Source: Halomonas cupida
GTDB lineage: Bacteria; Pseudomonadota; Gammaproteobacteria; Pseudomonadales; Halomonadaceae
Direction: 5' to 3'
DNA length: 64,000 nt
NCBI RefSeq assembly: GCF_900142755.1
Contig: NZ_FRCA01000011.1
Span: 67,328 to 131,327 of the forward strand
Under the pieces are notes generated by a model. That model was not told the origin of the DNA and ran no database searches. It was given only the letters and a program-made list of their open reading frames with translations. How positions within the stretch are numbered: the first letter of the stretch is position 1; each line of letters begins with the position of its first letter. This document shows, in pieces, positions 49,959 to 59,888 of the stretch. The position numbers were made by a program, and so were the translations under genes.

Positions 49959-51361
49959 TGCTTGAGTACATGCCTCTGGTGCTGTTCGGGGTCATCTGTC
50001 TGGTCTTGATGTTCGGCTATCCGGTCGCGTTGTCGCTGGCCGGTACTGCGCTGGCTTTTGCTGGCCTCGGCTACGGGTTGGAGTCCATCGGTATCGACGC
50101 CAACTTCGACGGCAGCTACCTCAACGCCTTCCCCAATCGTCTCTACGGCATCATGAGCAATACCACGCTATTGGCAGTGCCTCTGTTCGTATTGATGGGG
50201 GTGTTACTGGAGAAATCGCGGGTCGCCGAAACCCTGCTTGATGCCATGGCACTGCTGTTCGGCTCACTACGTGGTGGCCTGGGAATTTCCGTCACTCTGG
50301 TGGGCATGATGCTCGCTGCCTCTACCGGTATCGTCGGTGCCACTGTGGTCACCATGGGACTGATGTCGCTGCCGACCATGCTCAAGCGGGGCTACAGCCC
50401 ATCTCTGGCCACCGGCACCATCTGTGCCACCGGCACCCTGGGCCAGATCATCCCGCCGTCGATTGCGTTGGTCCTGCTCGGTGATGTGCTGTCATCCGCC
50501 TATCAGCAGGCACAATTGGAAATGGGCATCTTCAGCCCCAAGACCGTCTCGGTGGGCGACCTGTTCATGGGAGCGCTGGTGCCTGGCCTGTTGCTGGTCG
50601 CGGTGTACATCCTCTACGTCGGCCTGGTGGCACTGTTCAAACCCGAAGTCGCACCGGCGGTCAATCGCCGCGAGCTGATGGAAGAGATGGGCCACAGCAG
50701 CGGCCTCGGCCTGTTGCTGCTCAAGGGGCTGGTGCCGCCGATCATCTTGATCATTGCTGTGCTCGGCTCGATTCTCGGTGGCTTCGCCACACCTACCGAA
50801 GCCTCTGCGGTAGGCGCCTTCGGTGCCCTGGTGCTGGCCATCGCCTATCGCCGCCTGGACATGGCCACCCTCAAGGACGTACTGCGCTCGACCACCCATG
50901 TCACCACCATGGTGTTCCTGATCCTGATCGGTGCCGCATTGTTTTCGCTGGTGTTCCGCGCCTACGGCGGTGAGGAACTGGTGACTCACCTGTTCGAGGG
51001 CATGCCGGGTGGTGTCATCGGGGCCACCATTATCGTCATGCTGGTGATCTTCCTGCTCGGCTTCATTCTCGATTTCATCGAGATCACTTTCGTGGTGGTG
51101 CCGATTGTCGGCCCGATCCTGCTGGCCATGGGTCTCGACCCGATCTGGCTGGGCATCATGATTGCCATCAACCTGCAGACCTCCTTCCTGACACCGCCGT
51201 TCGGTTTCGCGCTTTTCTACCTGCGCGGAGTGGCACCGGACTCGGTACCGACCTCGGCAATCTACCGCGGAGTCATCCCCTTTATCGTGCTGCAGCTCGG
51301 CATGCTGCTGGCGTTGTCCTTCTTTCCGCAATTGGCGACCTGGCTACCCTCACAGTTCTGA
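49958..51361 (+). CDS. TRAP transporter large permease (DctM), TakP-type system
   Basis: The 467-residue membrane protein has about 12 helices with DctM segments VPLFVLMGVLLEKS, AASTGIVGATVVTMGL, GTLGQIIPPSIALVLLGD and TPTEASAVGAFGAL. It is longer than many DctM proteins, with a large loop near residues 180-250 typical of the branch that pairs with TakP-like binding proteins. A strong hairpin follows at 51397, before the binding-protein gene. Confidence 0.9.
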   Translation: MLEYMPLVLFGVICLVLMFGYPVALSLAGTALAFAGLGYGLESIGIDANFDGSYLNAFPNRLYGIMSNTTLLAVPLFVLMGVLLEKSRVAETLLDAMALLFGSLRGGLGISVTLVGMMLAASTGIVGATVVTMGLMSLPTMLKRGYSPSLATGTICATGTLGQIIPPSIALVLLGDVLSSAYQQAQLEMGIFSPKTVSVGDLFMGALVPGLLLVAVYILYVGLVALFKPEVAPAVNRRELMEEMGHSSGLGLLLLKGLVPPIILIIAVLGSILGGFATPTEASAVGAFGALVLAIAYRRLDMATLKDVLRSTTHVTTMVFLILIGAALFSLVFRAYGGEELVTHLFEGMPGGVIGATIIVMLVIFLLGFILDFIEITFVVVPIVGPILLAMGLDPIWLGIMIAINLQTSFLTPPFGFALFYLRGVAPDSVPTSAIYRGVIPFIVLQLGMLLALSFFPQLATWLPSQF

Positions 51362-51396
51362 GACACCGGACTCCGAGCGTGACTCTTATACTGTGC

Positions 51397-51436
51397 GCCA
51401 GCGGGCAAATATGCCCGCTGGCTCCCCTCCTCCTTC
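51397..51436 (+). terminator. Terminator between the TRAP permease and binding-protein genes
   Basis: GCCAGCGGGCA and TGCCCGCTGGC form a perfect 11-bp stem with a 4-nt loop, followed by a pyrimidine-rich tract. It suggests that the binding protein is transcribed from its own promoter. Confidence 0.8.
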
Positions 51437-51611
51437 TCTTCCGCTTGATCGCTGCCCAAAAGCAACCGTCTGTCGTTGGCTGGAGCGTGGACAGCCCGCA
51501 TCGACAGCGTCCATGGGGTGTCTATAGTGTGAAAGCGGCGATTCGCCCCGGTTACCCAGGCCTCAAAAGGGCCGATACAGCCACATAACGACAAATGAAC
51601 CTCCCATCCTT

Positions 51612-51662
51612 TGACAACCATCTATTCATGACAACTATCCATTCATAACAACTACCCACTAA
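51612..51662. promoter_or_regulatory. Three 17-bp tandem repeats upstream of the TakP-like gene
   Basis: TGACAACCATCTATTCA, TGACAACTATCCATTCA and TAACAACTACCCACTAA follow each other without gaps and end 17 bases before the ATG. The spacing and position suggest an operator or a set of binding sites. TTGACA at 51611 could be a -35 element inside the array, with AACTAT about 16 bases on as a weak -10. Confidence 0.6.
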
Positions 51663-51679
51663 AAACAAGGGGATAGATT

Positions 51680-52789
51680 ATGCAACGCACGTCACTCACT
51701 CGTGCCATCGCGCTTGGTGCCACCACTGCCGCCCTGCTCTTCGCTACCCATGCCCAGGCGCAGGACACCTACGAATGGAAACTGGTGACCTCCTGGCCCA
51801 AGAACTTTCCCGGTGTTGGCCAGGGCCCAGAGCGCCTTGCCCAGTTGGTCGAGGAGATGTCCGATGGCCGCCTGACCATCGAAGTCTTCGGTGCCGGCCA
51901 GTTGGTACCGGGCTTCGAAGTCTTTGATGCTGTATCGGAAGGCACGGCCCAGATTGGCCATTCGGCGTCCTACTACTGGAAGGGCAAGGCCCCTGCGGCC
52001 CAGTTCTTCGCTGCCGTCCCCTTCGGCATGAATGCTCAGGAGATGAATGCCTGGTTGCACTATGGTGGCGGCCTGGAGCTGTGGAATGAGCTATATGACG
52101 AGTTTGGCGTGGAGGTGATGGCAGCCGGCGCCTCTGGTGTACAGATGGGAGGCTGGTACAACCGCGAGATCAATTCGGTAGCCGATCTGGAAGGCCTGAA
52201 AATGCGCATGCCGGGCCTCGGCGGCGAAGTCATGAGCCAGATGGGGGTAGCCATCGTCAATATGCCCGGCGGTGAAATCTTCACCTCCCTGCAGTCTGGT
52301 GCCATCGACGCCACCGAATGGATTGGGCCCTACAACGATCTGGCCTTCGGCCTGCACCAGGCGGCCGAATACTACTATTATCCGGGCTGGCATGAGCCGA
52401 CGGTGATGTTCGAGGCCATCGTCAATGACGAAGCCTGGGGCGAACTTCCCGCTGACCTTCAAGCGATCCTGCGCAGCGCCATTCGTGACGTCAATCAGGA
52501 TGTACTCGATGAGTACACTGCGCGCAACAACGACGCTCTGGCCACGTTGATCAACGAGCATGAAGTGCAGCTGCGCCCGTTGCCGGACGACGTACTCGCC
52601 GAAGCCAAACGCATTTCTGCCGAGGTCGTGCAGGAACTGGCCGACTCCAGCGAACTGGCGGGCCGGATCTACGAGTCCTACAGCGATTTCCAGCAGAAGG
52701 TCACCAACTACCACGCCATTTCCGAGCAGGCCTACTACAACGCCCGCAATCCGGATGGAGAGGTCAGCTTCGACAACGCTGCAGAGTGA
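51680..52789 (+). CDS. TRAP solute-binding protein, TakP-like (2-oxoacid/lactate type)
   Basis: The 369-residue exported protein (signal ending HAQAQ) has WKLVTSWPKNFPGVGQGPERLA at the start of the mature part, YYWKGKAPAAQFFAAVPFGM, MRMPGLGGEVMSQMG and IDATEWIGPYNDLAFGLH. This pattern fits TakP-type proteins that bind 2-oxoacids or lactate with a metal. Its permease genes lie upstream on the same strand. The exact ligand is inferred only from family resemblance. Confidence 0.88.
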   Translation: MQRTSLTRAIALGATTAALLFATHAQAQDTYEWKLVTSWPKNFPGVGQGPERLAQLVEEMSDGRLTIEVFGAGQLVPGFEVFDAVSEGTAQIGHSASYYWKGKAPAAQFFAAVPFGMNAQEMNAWLHYGGGLELWNELYDEFGVEVMAAGASGVQMGGWYNREINSVADLEGLKMRMPGLGGEVMSQMGVAIVNMPGGEIFTSLQSGAIDATEWIGPYNDLAFGLHQAAEYYYYPGWHEPTVMFEAIVNDEAWGELPADLQAILRSAIRDVNQDVLDEYTARNNDALATLINEHEVQLRPLPDDVLAEAKRISAEVVQELADSSELAGRIYESYSDFQQKVTNYHAISEQAYYNARNPDGEVSFDNAAE

Positions 52790-52890
52790 TAGCCTCTGCC
52801 GGGGCCGTTTACCGGCCTCGGTTGTCGTTGAGGTGGCAGCAATACAGCAGCCAACTGTTCAGGGGCCAGATCAACCCAGTTGGTATGGTT

Positions 52891-53325
52891 TCAACCAGTA
52901 CAAAGGGGCCTCAGCCAACGCTCTGCAGCCCACAGCAGCACCGCATAGCGGCCACCCTTGCTGAGCAGGATCCAGACGGTGGCACGCCACCAGGGCAATC
53001 GCACGATCCCGGCCATCACTGTCAGCGGGTCACCGAGTATCGGCAGCCAGGCCAGCAACAACGTTGCCTCTCCGCCACGCATATACCAGCGCTCGGCACG
53101 CTGCAGGCCACGTTCAGAGGCTGGGAACCAACGGCGCCCGATCCATTCTCGAGCAAAACGGCCCAGAGCGACATTGACCAGGCTTCCCAGACTGTTGCCG
53201 GTAGTGGCGACGATCCACAGCATGATCGCCGGCTCACCCTGGCACCACAGTGTCGCCAACCAGGCCTCGGATCCTCCCGGCAAAAGCGTCGCGCTGAGCA
53301 GAGCGACGATGAATAGGCTCAGCAA
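52891..53325 (-). CDS. yqaA: YqaA-like membrane protein (SNARE-associated/VTT domain)
   Basis: The 144-residue protein has three or four helices and the YqaA pattern LLPGGSEAWL, TTGNSLGSLVNVALGR and LAWLPILGDPLTVMAGIVRLPW. It is related to DedA proteins, which work in lipid transport or membrane homeostasis. It is divergent from thiD with 63 bp between starts. Function in bacteria is not settled. Confidence 0.85.
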   Translation of the reverse strand: MLSLFIVALLSATLLPGGSEAWLATLWCQGEPAIMLWIVATTGNSLGSLVNVALGRFAREWIGRRWFPASERGLQRAERWYMRGGEATLLLAWLPILGDPLTVMAGIVRLPWWRATVWILLSKGGRYAVLLWAAERWLRPLCTG

Positions 53326-53388
53326 GGCGAGCTCCTGTATGCTGTGTGATGTTGCATCATTGTCTTATCCATTTCCCGGACCCGCTCC

Positions 53389-54219
53389 ATGTCTGCATCT
53401 GCCTCCATTCCCCATACCTTGACCATCGCTGGTTCCGATCCTTCAGGCGGTGCCGGTCTTCAGGGTGACATCAAGACTCTCTCGGCTCTCGGTACCTATG
53501 CCACCAATGTGATCACTGCGGTCATCGCCCAGAACACCCGTGGTGTACGTGAAGTCCACCCGGTGTCGGCCGAAGCCATTCGAATGCAGCTCGATCATCT
53601 GCTGGATGATGTGCGCATTGATGCAGTAAAGATCGGCATGGTGTCCAGCCGAGAAGTGGCAGAAACCCTGCGTGATGCTCTTGAAGCACGCCGTCCGCGC
53701 TGGATTGTGCTGGATCCGGTAATGGTCGCCAAGAGTGGTGACATTCTGGTCGATGCCGCCGGGATCAGTGCGGTGCGTGACGTGCTGGTGCCGCTGGCCG
53801 ACGTGATCACTCCGAACCTTCCCGAGGCCGCTGTGCTGCTCGACATGGAGCCGCCGACCACGCCGGATGCCATGGAAGCCATGCTACCGGCCCTCAAGGC
53901 ACTGTCGGCTCCCTATGTGCTGCTCAAGGGAGGTCATCTGGCCGGGGACAAGTGCCCGGATCTACTGGCGACTCCCCAGGGCGATCGCTGGCTGCCGGCA
54001 CCGCGCATCGACACTGACAATCTGCATGGAACCGGCTGCGCACTGTCATCGGCGATCACCGCCCAGCTGGCCCACTTGCCTGCTGGGGCCAGTCATGAGG
54101 ATATCGTGCAAGCCATCAGCAGTGCCAAGCGCTGGCTGCATGAGGCGCTGGACGCCAGTCAGCAACTCAGGGTCGGCCAGGGCCGCGGGCCGGTTCACCA
54201 TTTCCACGCCTGGTGGTAA
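53389..54219 (+). CDS. thiD: Hydroxymethylpyrimidine/phosphomethylpyrimidine kinase
   Basis: The 276-residue ribokinase-like enzyme has TIAGSDPSGGAGLQGDIKTLSALG at the start (shortened motif GSDPSGGAG), VKIGMVSS, LDPVMVAKSGD, TPNLPEA and the catalytic DNLHGTGCALSSAI. It phosphorylates HMP twice in thiamine synthesis. No TPP riboswitch was recognised in the short upstream region. A single gene. Confidence 0.93.
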   Translation: MSASASIPHTLTIAGSDPSGGAGLQGDIKTLSALGTYATNVITAVIAQNTRGVREVHPVSAEAIRMQLDHLLDDVRIDAVKIGMVSSREVAETLRDALEARRPRWIVLDPVMVAKSGDILVDAAGISAVRDVLVPLADVITPNLPEAAVLLDMEPPTTPDAMEAMLPALKALSAPYVLLKGGHLAGDKCPDLLATPQGDRWLPAPRIDTDNLHGTGCALSSAITAQLAHLPAGASHEDIVQAISSAKRWLHEALDASQQLRVGQGRGPVHHFHAWW

Positions 54220-54361
54220 GGGTCCTCGAAGCGACTCGTCGGTATACAGAATGACGCCCTCGACTCGGCCCTCAGAGGCAACAGAGCGGTGTTGTGCTTG
54301 CGGTATCGACAACGGCCACCCATGCTGAAAGTCCATTCGCTGGTGATGTGAGGAGAGGGCC

Positions 54362-55207
54362 ATGTCTCGCACCCTGCTGTTTGCCTGTGATCTTTCCGCC
54401 GAGAACCGTGCCGCATTCGGGCGAGCCATCCGTCTGGCCAATGAAGAAGGCGCACGGCTGGATATCCTTCATGTGCTGGATCCCTATCTGCCGCGTCGTG
54501 TACTGCGCGAGCTGGAAGCGGCGGTAGTGGATGATATCCAGGCAACGATGATCGACCTGCGCGAGGACTACGCCCTCCCGGAGCCTCCGCATCTGATCCA
54601 GATCGTCACCGGCGCCGCCTTCGCCGAGATCATCCGTGAATCCCACGAGCGGGAAGCGGACATGATCATTCTCGGCACCCACCGCAAGCGCGGACATCCC
54701 GACCTGGTCAGCGGCACAACCCTGGCACGAGTACTACGCAGCGCTCCCTGCCCGGTTCTGACGGTCTGTCAGCCGCCGACCAGCGAATGGCGAGATATCC
54801 TCCTGCCATTGGATTTCTCTCTAGCCTGCCGACGCACACTGCGTGAGGCATTGAGCCGCTTTCCTGAAGCCCGTCTTGAGCTGCTGCATGCCTGGTCGAT
54901 TCCCGGCGAGCGCGAGCTGGGCTCGGACAGCGGCTTTGCCAACTGGCGGGATCATCAGGTCGCACGACTGCGCCATCAGTTGCAGAAGGATATCGACCAG
55001 TTGATGGAAGAGTTCAACCAGGTGCCAGAGCTGGAGCTTGTGCTGGAACAGGGCGAGCCACTGGATGTACTGATGGCTCACCTTCGCCGCCAGCCCCCCG
55101 ACCTTCTCGCTCTGGGCAATCGCAGTCAATCCGGGCGTCATAGCCAGATCACCAGCCGCCTGTTGTCCGAGTTGCACTGCGACATCATGCTGTGTCGCGC
55201 CTGGTAG
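54362..55207 (+). CDS. Tandem-domain universal stress protein
   Basis: The 281-residue protein has two UspA domains: residues 1-140 (RTLLFACDLSAENRAAFGRAI, ADMIILGTHRKRG) and 145-281 (ILLPLDFSLACRRTLREAL, PDLLALGNRSQSGR). The glycine-rich nucleotide loop is only partly kept in both. Such proteins respond to energy or salt stress; what it acts on is unknown. AGGAGAG precedes the ATG. A second Usp in this window is TeaD. Confidence 0.88.
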   Translation: MSRTLLFACDLSAENRAAFGRAIRLANEEGARLDILHVLDPYLPRRVLRELEAAVVDDIQATMIDLREDYALPEPPHLIQIVTGAAFAEIIRESHEREADMIILGTHRKRGHPDLVSGTTLARVLRSAPCPVLTVCQPPTSEWRDILLPLDFSLACRRTLREALSRFPEARLELLHAWSIPGERELGSDSGFANWRDHQVARLRHQLQKDIDQLMEEFNQVPELELVLEQGEPLDVLMAHLRRQPPDLLALGNRSQSGRHSQITSRLLSELHCDIMLCRAW

Positions 55208-55295
55208 GACAGGGCTGATGGCGCAAGACCGGAAACGCTGACCGGCGCTCCTCGGGCATGATAATCTGCCCGCTTTTGCCGACGAGGATGCGCCA

Positions 55296-55733
55296 ATGAA
55301 AGCTCTGATCCAACGCGTTCGCCGCGCCAGTGTCGAAGTCGACGAACGTACCGTCGGAGCCATTGAGGGTGGGCTGCTGGCTCTCGTCGGCGTCGAGAAG
55401 GGTGACGATGAAGCCGCCGCCCTGCGACTGCTGCACAAGCTGCTCCATTATCGCGTATTCAGTGACAGTGACGGCAGGATGAATCTCAACCTGCAACAGG
55501 CAGAAGGAGGGTTGTTGCTGGTTTCCCAATTCACACTGGCAGCCGATACGCACAAGGGACTACGCCCTAGCTTCTCCAGTGCCGCACCTCCCGGAGATGG
55601 TGACCGGCTGTTCCATTATCTGGTCGACCAAGCTCGCCAACAGTGGTCCAGAGTGGCCACTGGGGAGTTCGGTGCCAACATGCAGGTATCGCTGATCAAC
55701 GACGGGCCCGTGACCTTCCTGCTCGAGACCTGA
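55296..55733 (+). CDS. dtd: D-aminoacyl-tRNA deacylase
   Basis: The 145-residue protein is the full length of Dtd, with IQRVRRASVEVD at the start, LLVSQFTLAADTHKG (active-site SQFTL) and the Gly-cisPro loop NDGPVTFLLET at the end. It removes D-amino acids from tRNAs. GAGGATG lies upstream of the ATG. Its gene stands alone between the Usp and permease genes. Confidence 0.93.
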   Translation: MKALIQRVRRASVEVDERTVGAIEGGLLALVGVEKGDDEAAALRLLHKLLHYRVFSDSDGRMNLNLQQAEGGLLLVSQFTLAADTHKGLRPSFSSAAPPGDGDRLFHYLVDQARQQWSRVATGEFGANMQVSLINDGPVTFLLET

Positions 55734-55929
55734 CCCAACCTTCTGTCCTTTACCCATTCGATGTCGTTTGCCCACTCGACGCATTGAGCGCTCCATCCAC
55801 CTCTGCTCATTCAGATAACTCTTATCCCTTGGTCGTATTTTGCGGCCATAAAGATGCCTTTGCCTTGCAGTTTATGGAAATAATTACCAGAATCGCCACT
55901 GTATACAAAAACAAGCGGTGATCGTATCC

Positions 55930-57327
55930 ATGAAAGCACCAGCCAGCACGTCTGTCTTTGAGTTCCATGGGCGCCCGTCTCTGCCCCAGGCGATTCCCCT
56001 CTCCCTGCAGCATATTCTTGCCATGATCATGGGCACGGTCACCGTGCCGATCATCGTCGCCGGCACCGTAGGCGCCTCCACCGGTGAAACACTGCTGCTG
56101 ATCCAGATATCACTGCTGGCATCCGGTATCTCGACGCTGATCCAGTTGTATGGCGTCGGTCGCTTCGGGGCTCGCCTGCCGACCATCTTTGGTGTTGGCT
56201 TCGCCTATGTGCCGACCCTGACCGCCGTTGGTGCTCAATATGGCCTCAGTGGCATCCTCGGGGCTCAATTGGTCGGTGGCCTGGCGATGCTGCTGGTGGG
56301 GCTGGGTATTCGACCGCTGCGTAATCTGTTTCCTCCGATTGTCGCTGGTACCGTAGTACTGGTCATCGGCCTGTCGCTGTATGACATTGCCATTCGCTAC
56401 ATGGCTGGTGGCATGAACAACCCTCATTTCGGCGAGCCGCTGCAGTGGATGGTTTCGCTGGTGACGCTGGGCGTCGTGCTGGTGATCTCCCAGTTCGCCC
56501 GAGGCTTCATGAAGCTCTCGGCGATTGTCTGCGGCATTCTGGTCGGCTATGTGCTGGCGCTGGCGTTGGGTATGGTCGACTTCACTCCGGTGGCCCAGGC
56601 CGCCTGGTTCAGTGCTCCAAAGCTGATGCCGTTCGAGCTGACCTTCCCGGCCGCCGCAGTGGTGTCGATGGTGGTGATCTGCATCGTCAATTCGGTGCAG
56701 ACCATCGGTGACCTCTCGGCCACTACTATTGGCGGCATGAACCGCGAGCTGGGAGAGAAGGAACTGTCCGGCGGATTGCTGGGCAACGGCCTGTGCACCC
56801 TGGTCGGTGCGCTGTTCGGCGCCCTGCCGACCTCGTCCTACAGCCAGAACGTGGGGATTGTCGCCATGACGAAGGTGATCAGCCGCACCGTACTGGGGTT
56901 GGCAGCGGTATTCATGCTGCTGGCAGGCCTGATTCCCAAGTTCGGCGCCTTGATGACGACCATCCCCTATCCAGTACTTGGCGGCGCCACCATCACCGTC
57001 TTCGGCATGATCACCATGACCGGCATTCAACTGCTGACTCGGGATGAACTATCGGCTCGCAACATGACCATTGCCAGCCTGGCGCTGGCACTGAGTCTCG
57101 GCGTTTACGCTGCGCCGGAAGCCATCGAGGTACTACCGCCGATGTTCCAGTTGGCGGTCGGCGGTTCCCCGGTTGTGGTGGCTGCACTCACCTCACTGGT
57201 TCTCAACCTGATCCTGCCCAAGCGTAGCCTGGCTGACGAACAGCGCGAGCGTGATCAGATTGCCGAGAACATGGAGCGCAAGAATGCTCAGCGCTCAGCC
57301 AAGGCCAGCCCGCGCTCGGCAGGATAA
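55930..57327 (+). CDS. NCS2 family uracil/xanthine permease
   Basis: The predicted 465-residue protein has about 14 membrane segments and NCS2 motifs: IPLSLQHILAMIMGTVTVPII near the start, FGVGFAYVPTL, and SYSQNVGIVAMTKV in the QNxGxxxxT signature. The Asn and the neighbouring TIGDLSATTIGG fit purine-type members more than uracil, but this is weak. The ATG at 55930 is chosen; a GTG at 55918 is possible. Import is by proton symport in the family. Confidence 0.88.
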   Translation: MKAPASTSVFEFHGRPSLPQAIPLSLQHILAMIMGTVTVPIIVAGTVGASTGETLLLIQISLLASGISTLIQLYGVGRFGARLPTIFGVGFAYVPTLTAVGAQYGLSGILGAQLVGGLAMLLVGLGIRPLRNLFPPIVAGTVVLVIGLSLYDIAIRYMAGGMNNPHFGEPLQWMVSLVTLGVVLVISQFARGFMKLSAIVCGILVGYVLALALGMVDFTPVAQAAWFSAPKLMPFELTFPAAAVVSMVVICIVNSVQTIGDLSATTIGGMNRELGEKELSGGLLGNGLCTLVGALFGALPTSSYSQNVGIVAMTKVISRTVLGLAAVFMLLAGLIPKFGALMTTIPYPVLGGATITVFGMITMTGIQLLTRDELSARNMTIASLALALSLGVYAAPEAIEVLPPMFQLAVGGSPVVVAALTSLVLNLILPKRSLADEQRERDQIAENMERKNAQRSAKASPRSAG

Positions 57328-57342
57328 CTACCGGCCCGCTGA

Positions 57343-59292
57343 CTACTGGTTCAGCTGTTCCGTCAGCTCCTCCAGCGCTTCCTCCGCCGCCAGCCACTGC
57401 TGCTCAAGGTCCGCCAGTTGAGCCCCGAGCTCCGCCTGGCGGGCCAGCACCTCGGACAACTCCGTCTTGCGGGCCGGGTCGGTATACAGTTCGGCATCGG
57501 CCAGTTGTTCCTCCAACGCCGCCAACTGCTGCTGCACCTTCTCCATGGCCTGCTCAGCCTTGTCTCTCTCGCGCTTCAGAGGCCGCAGTTTCTCACGCTG
57601 CTCGGCAGCGGCACGACGCGAGGCCTTGCGATCCTCTCGAGGCGAGACCACCTCAGCCGACTCCGCCTTCGCCCCCTTCGACTGACGTGCATCACGTCGC
57701 TCAGCCTCCAGACGACTTCTGAGCCAGTCGCGATAGTCTTCCAGATCACCATCGAAAGGCTCGACACGATGGTCAGCCACTCGCCAGAACTCATCAACCG
57801 TTGCCTTGAGCAGGTGGCGGTCGTGAGACACCACAATGACCGTACCATCGAAGGCGGCCAGAGCTTCGGTCAGTGCCTCGCGCATTTCCAGATCAAGGTG
57901 GTTGGTCGGCTCGTCGAGCAACAATAGATTGGGCTTCTGCCACGCTACCAGCGACAACGCCAATCGCGCCTTCTCGCCGCCCGAGAAGCTCTCGACCTGG
58001 GCGAAGACATCGTCCCCTGGAAAGCCGAAGCCACCAAGGAAACGGCGTATCTCACTGTCCGCAGCGGTCGGCGAGAGGCGCTGCACATGCTGGAAGGGTG
58101 TCGACGACAGGTCGAGACCTTCCAATTGGTGCTGGGCGAAATAGCCAATGGCCAGGTGTTCACCCGCCACTCGCTTGCCGGCCAGCAGCGGCAGATCACC
58201 CGTCAGCGACTTGATCAGGGTCGATTTGCCCGCGCCATTGGGGCCCAGCAGACCGATACGCTGGCCAGGCAGAATGGTCAGGCGAACCTGGTCGAGTTGA
58301 ACCCGCTCGCCCTGCTCGGTGTCGCGGTAGCCGAGTCTGGCCTCATCCATGACCAGCAGAGGATGCGATGTCTTGTCGGCCGCCGGTAGCGTGAAGTGGA
58401 ACGGGGAGTCGGCATGTGCCTCGGCAATGGAACCCATGCGCTCGAGCATCTTCAGACGGCTCTGGGCCTGACGTGCCTTGGTGGCCTTATAGCGGAAACG
58501 CTCAACGAACTTCTCGATTTCCTCGCGCCGAGCCTGCTGCTTCGCGGCTTGAGCCTGCTGCAGGGCCATCTTCTCGGCGCGGGTGCGCTCGAAGGTCGAA
58601 TAGTTGCCGCGATACAGCACCAGGCGCCTGCGATCGAAGTGCACAATGTGATCGCAGACCGCATCGAGAAAGTCCCGATCATGGGAGATCAACAGCAAGG
58701 TACCGGGATAGCGTACCAGCCACTGTTCGAGCCACAGCAGGGCATCAAGGTCGAGGTGGTTGGTCGGCTCATCAAGCAGCAGCACATCCGAGGGCATGAA
58801 CAGGGTGCGTGCCAGGTTGGCACGCATGCGCCAGCCACCGGAAAACGCCGACAGCGGCTTGTCGAGATCCTGCTGAGTAAAGCCCAGCCCTACCAGCAGT
58901 TGAGCGGCGCGCGCCGGGGCGCTGTAGCCATCCAGAGCGTCGATGATACCGTGCAGCTCCGCTTCTCGGTGATGGTCCTGGCTGGCCCGGGCCTCTGTCA
59001 GCGCGGCCTCGGTACGACGCAGCTCGCTATCGCCATCGAGAACGTATTCCACGATGGGACGATCCAGCGCATCGACCTCCTGCGCCATATGAGCGATGCG
59101 CTGGCCACCGCTCATCTCGATACTGCCCTTGTCGGCACCGATCTCACCGAGGATCAGACCAAACAGGCTGGACTTGCCGGCCCCGTTGGGGCCTACGATA
59201 CCGGCCTTGTGACCGGCGTGCAGCGTCACATCGGCTTCTTCAAACAGCGGTTCGGCCCCACGTTGCAGGGTCACCTGGCGCAGTGCAATCAT
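57343..59292 (-). CDS. yheS: ABC-F family ATPase (YheS-like)
   Basis: The 649-residue soluble protein has two ABC domains with Walker A GPNGAGKSS and GPNGAGKST, signatures FSGGWRMRANLA and FSGGEKARLAL, and Walker B LLLDEPTNHLDL twice. A linker of about 80 residues and a C-terminal charged coiled coil (about 540-649) follow. ABC-F proteins act on ribosomes in translation. Length and the start MIALRQVTLQRG match YheS rather than EttA. GGAGCC precedes the start at 59292. Confidence 0.9.
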   Translation of the reverse strand: MIALRQVTLQRGAEPLFEEADVTLHAGHKAGIVGPNGAGKSSLFGLILGEIGADKGSIEMSGGQRIAHMAQEVDALDRPIVEYVLDGDSELRRTEAALTEARASQDHHREAELHGIIDALDGYSAPARAAQLLVGLGFTQQDLDKPLSAFSGGWRMRANLARTLFMPSDVLLLDEPTNHLDLDALLWLEQWLVRYPGTLLLISHDRDFLDAVCDHIVHFDRRRLVLYRGNYSTFERTRAEKMALQQAQAAKQQARREEIEKFVERFRYKATKARQAQSRLKMLERMGSIAEAHADSPFHFTLPAADKTSHPLLVMDEARLGYRDTEQGERVQLDQVRLTILPGQRIGLLGPNGAGKSTLIKSLTGDLPLLAGKRVAGEHLAIGYFAQHQLEGLDLSSTPFQHVQRLSPTAADSEIRRFLGGFGFPGDDVFAQVESFSGGEKARLALSLVAWQKPNLLLLDEPTNHLDLEMREALTEALAAFDGTVIVVSHDRHLLKATVDEFWRVADHRVEPFDGDLEDYRDWLRSRLEAERRDARQSKGAKAESAEVVSPREDRKASRRAAAEQREKLRPLKRERDKAEQAMEKVQQQLAALEEQLADAELYTDPARKTELSEVLARQAELGAQLADLEQQWLAAEEALEELTEQLNQ

Positions 59293-59342
59293 CGAGGCTC
59301 CATGGTGCTCCGACCTCATCGAGAGGTCGCTGGGCGATCAAA

Positions 59343-59888
59343 ATGTCATTCGTACACTTGAGGTACGCTTCCTTGAGCGCAGATTCTACCGAATTCATCT
59401 CGCAACTGCGTCACCGGCTGCAGAATGATCCGCTATGGGAGTTCGCTCTGCAGTTCTATGCGCAACCGGGCATCGAGCAGGCCTGCCTGCAACTCCAGGA
59501 CAATCATGGCTGGGATGTGTGCGAACTGCTGTGGCGTTGCTGGCTGTATCGCCATGCCATCAGGGCTGGCGACTTCCCGACCGAAGCCAGAGACTGGCAG
59601 CGTGAAGTGACCTACCCGCTTCGCTCGCTGCGCCGTCAGTTGAAGGCAGCTGCGCGGGCTTGCGAAGGGGTAGCAAGTGTTCGCTTACGGATCAGCGAGG
59701 CCGAGTTGGCGGCCGAGCGTGAGACACTACATATCCTCATGAAAATTAGCCTTGATGGCAACGGACTCGAGCCTCTTTCCCGGCCACTCCCTCGCCTGGA
59801 AAAAGTGCTATATACAGAGGGGGAAATTCAGGAAAAATCGCAAGTTGGCACAGTTAGACATATAGAAAGCCAGCTTGACCCTCTGTAA
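59343..59888 (+). CDS. TIGR02444/DUF2390 family protein
   Basis: The 181-residue protein has LWEFALQFYAQPGIEQACLQLQDNHGWDVCELLW near residues 30-63 (shortened motif QPGIEQACLQLQD), the signature of this family. The family is helical, often linked with ABC-F genes in pseudomonads, as here, and has no known function. The start at 59343 is the first ATG; it is divergent from the ABC-F gene by only 50 bp. Confidence 0.82.
   Translation: MSFVHLRYASLSADSTEFISQLRHRLQNDPLWEFALQFYAQPGIEQACLQLQDNHGWDVCELLWRCWLYRHAIRAGDFPTEARDWQREVTYPLRSLRRQLKAAARACEGVASVRLRISEAELAAERETLHILMKISLDGNGLEPLSRPLPRLEKVLYTEGEIQEKSQVGTVRHIESQLDPL

Noticed and set aside
53326..53388. TPP riboswitch before thiD
   Set aside because: The spacer is only 63 bases and has no recognisable thi-box.
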